From Stigmatella ashevillena (GTDB lineage: Bacteria; Myxococcota; Myxococcia; Myxococcales; Myxococcaceae): a stretch of 64,000 nt of DNA. The notes under the pieces are model-generated. The model ran no database searches and had not been told where the DNA came from. It saw only the letters and a program-made list of their open reading frames with translations. Location: positions 3,218,425 through 3,282,424 of the forward strand of contig NZ_JAQNDM010000002.1 of the NCBI RefSeq assembly GCF_028368975.1. Direction: 5' to 3'. Of this stretch, positions 63,653 through 64,000 are shown piece by piece; positions within the stretch are counted from its first letter, which is position 1; the number at the start of each line of letters is the position of its first letter. A program made the position numbers and the translations under genes.

Positions 63653-64000
63653 ATGGCGACACTGCGAATGGGCCATGGACCGGGCTTGGAGCGTCTGGAA
63701 CAAGCGGGACACACGGTGGGAGGCTGGGTGGCGCGCTACGCCCGGTTCGGCTACGCGGCCCGAGGGGTGGTGTACGCCACCATCGGGGTGCTCGCGGTGA
63801 AGCTGGCGCTCGGCTACGGCGGGAAGACCACGGACACCCAAGGCGCGCTCGTCACCCTGGCCCAGCAGCCCTTCAGCATCGTGCTGCTGTCACTCCTGGC
63901 GGCGGGACTGGTCGCTTTCGCCGCGTGGCGCTTCGTTCAGGCGATCCTCGACCCCGAGCAGAAAGGCCGTGACGGCAAGGGGATCCTGACCCGTGTCAGC
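63653..64000 (+). CDS. DUF1206-family membrane protein, 3' truncated
   Basis: The ATG at 63653 follows an AGGAAGG site and the frame remains open to the window edge (116 codons). Visible sequence has two membrane segments (about 35-55 and 75-95) with YARFGYAARGVVYATIGVL, characteristic of DUF1206 membrane proteins, whose function is unknown. The rest lies outside the window. Confidence 0.8.
   Translation, partial: MATLRMGHGPGLERLEQAGHTVGGWVARYARFGYAARGVVYATIGVLAVKLALGYGGKTTDTQGALVTLAQQPFSIVLLSLLAAGLVAFAAWRFVQAILDPEQKGRDGKGILTRVS

Noticed and set aside
1-64000. tRNA, rRNA or CRISPR arrays
   Set aside because: Gaps are short and none shows cloverleaf sequence, rRNA conservation or evenly spaced direct repeats.

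Overview
The window is a gene-dense, very GC-rich chromosomal segment with almost no non-coding space; the largest gap is about 230 bp. The gene content points to a myxobacterium, probably of the Cystobacterineae (Stigmatella/Archangium/Cystobacter-like). This is an inference from many secreted lipoproteins, a Ser/Thr kinase with a PEGA-type tail, an FHA-type sigma-54 activator, two sensor kinases, and an RpoH-family sigma factor behind a textbook -24/-12 promoter. No rRNA, tRNA or CRISPR array is visible.

Region 1 (1-28.0 kb) is mostly housekeeping. It holds a truncated secreted protein with a strong terminator, fructose-6-phosphate aldolase/transaldolase, and arabinose-5-phosphate isomerase. 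A tightly overlapped minus-strand run follows: an LptM-like mini-lipoprotein, lysA, dapA, dapB, a FAH-family hydrolase, folK and a TPR protein. It makes diaminopimelate and lysine and contributes one folate step. Next come an outer-membrane protein, mutM, sodB, an M48 protease lipoprotein, a YihY-type membrane protein, queG, a cobalamin adenosyltransferase, the thyA-folA pair, an FTR1 iron permease carrying a cytochrome c domain behind an AT-rich palindrome, rpoH-like sigma factor plus ppk2, a NUDIX/metallo-beta-lactamase fusion with an HD hydrolase, and an ATP-grasp ligase overlapping a GNAT acetyltransferase.

Region 2 (28-36.8 kb) carries envelope and secreted proteins: a transglutaminase-like protein, a Cys-rich lipoprotein interrupted by an in-frame TGA, a large Cys- and Gly-rich lipoprotein, a secreted endonuclease/exonuclease/phosphatase with a C-terminal beta domain, an alpha/beta hydrolase, and a NarL-type two-component system.

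Region 3 (36.8-40.5 kb) is an accessory island. An IS630-type transposase remnant lies beside a two-gene operon of an AAA ATPase and a subtilisin-like protease, matching the IetAS antiphage / toxin-antitoxin-like architecture. Two inverted repeats sit upstream of the ATPase gene.

Region 4 (40.5-50.3 kb) holds a long RluA-type pseudouridine synthase whose expected catalytic Asp is Glu, a cystathionine synthase/lyase, a secreted lipoprotein, a histidine kinase, and a Ser/Thr kinase divergent from an FHA-sigma-54 activator. Immediately downstream of the activator is a -24/-12-like promoter in front of a discoidin/polysaccharide-lyase lipoprotein.

Region 5 (50.3-58.3 kb) is a compact six-gene operon: Cys-nucleophile alpha/beta hydrolase, acetoacetate-decarboxylase-like protein, small membrane protein, membrane-patatin fusion, cholesterol-oxidase-like GMC flavoprotein and membrane-anchored metallophosphoesterase. 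It looks like an uncharacterised sterol or lipid-alcohol pathway.

Region 6 (58.4-63.6 kb) is a second compact operon: TPR/zinc-ribbon membrane protein, MurG/GT28-like glycosyltransferase, two different radical SAM proteins and a GT2/galactosyltransferase-like enzyme. It looks like an uncharacterised glycoconjugate pathway. The window ends inside a DUF1206 membrane protein.
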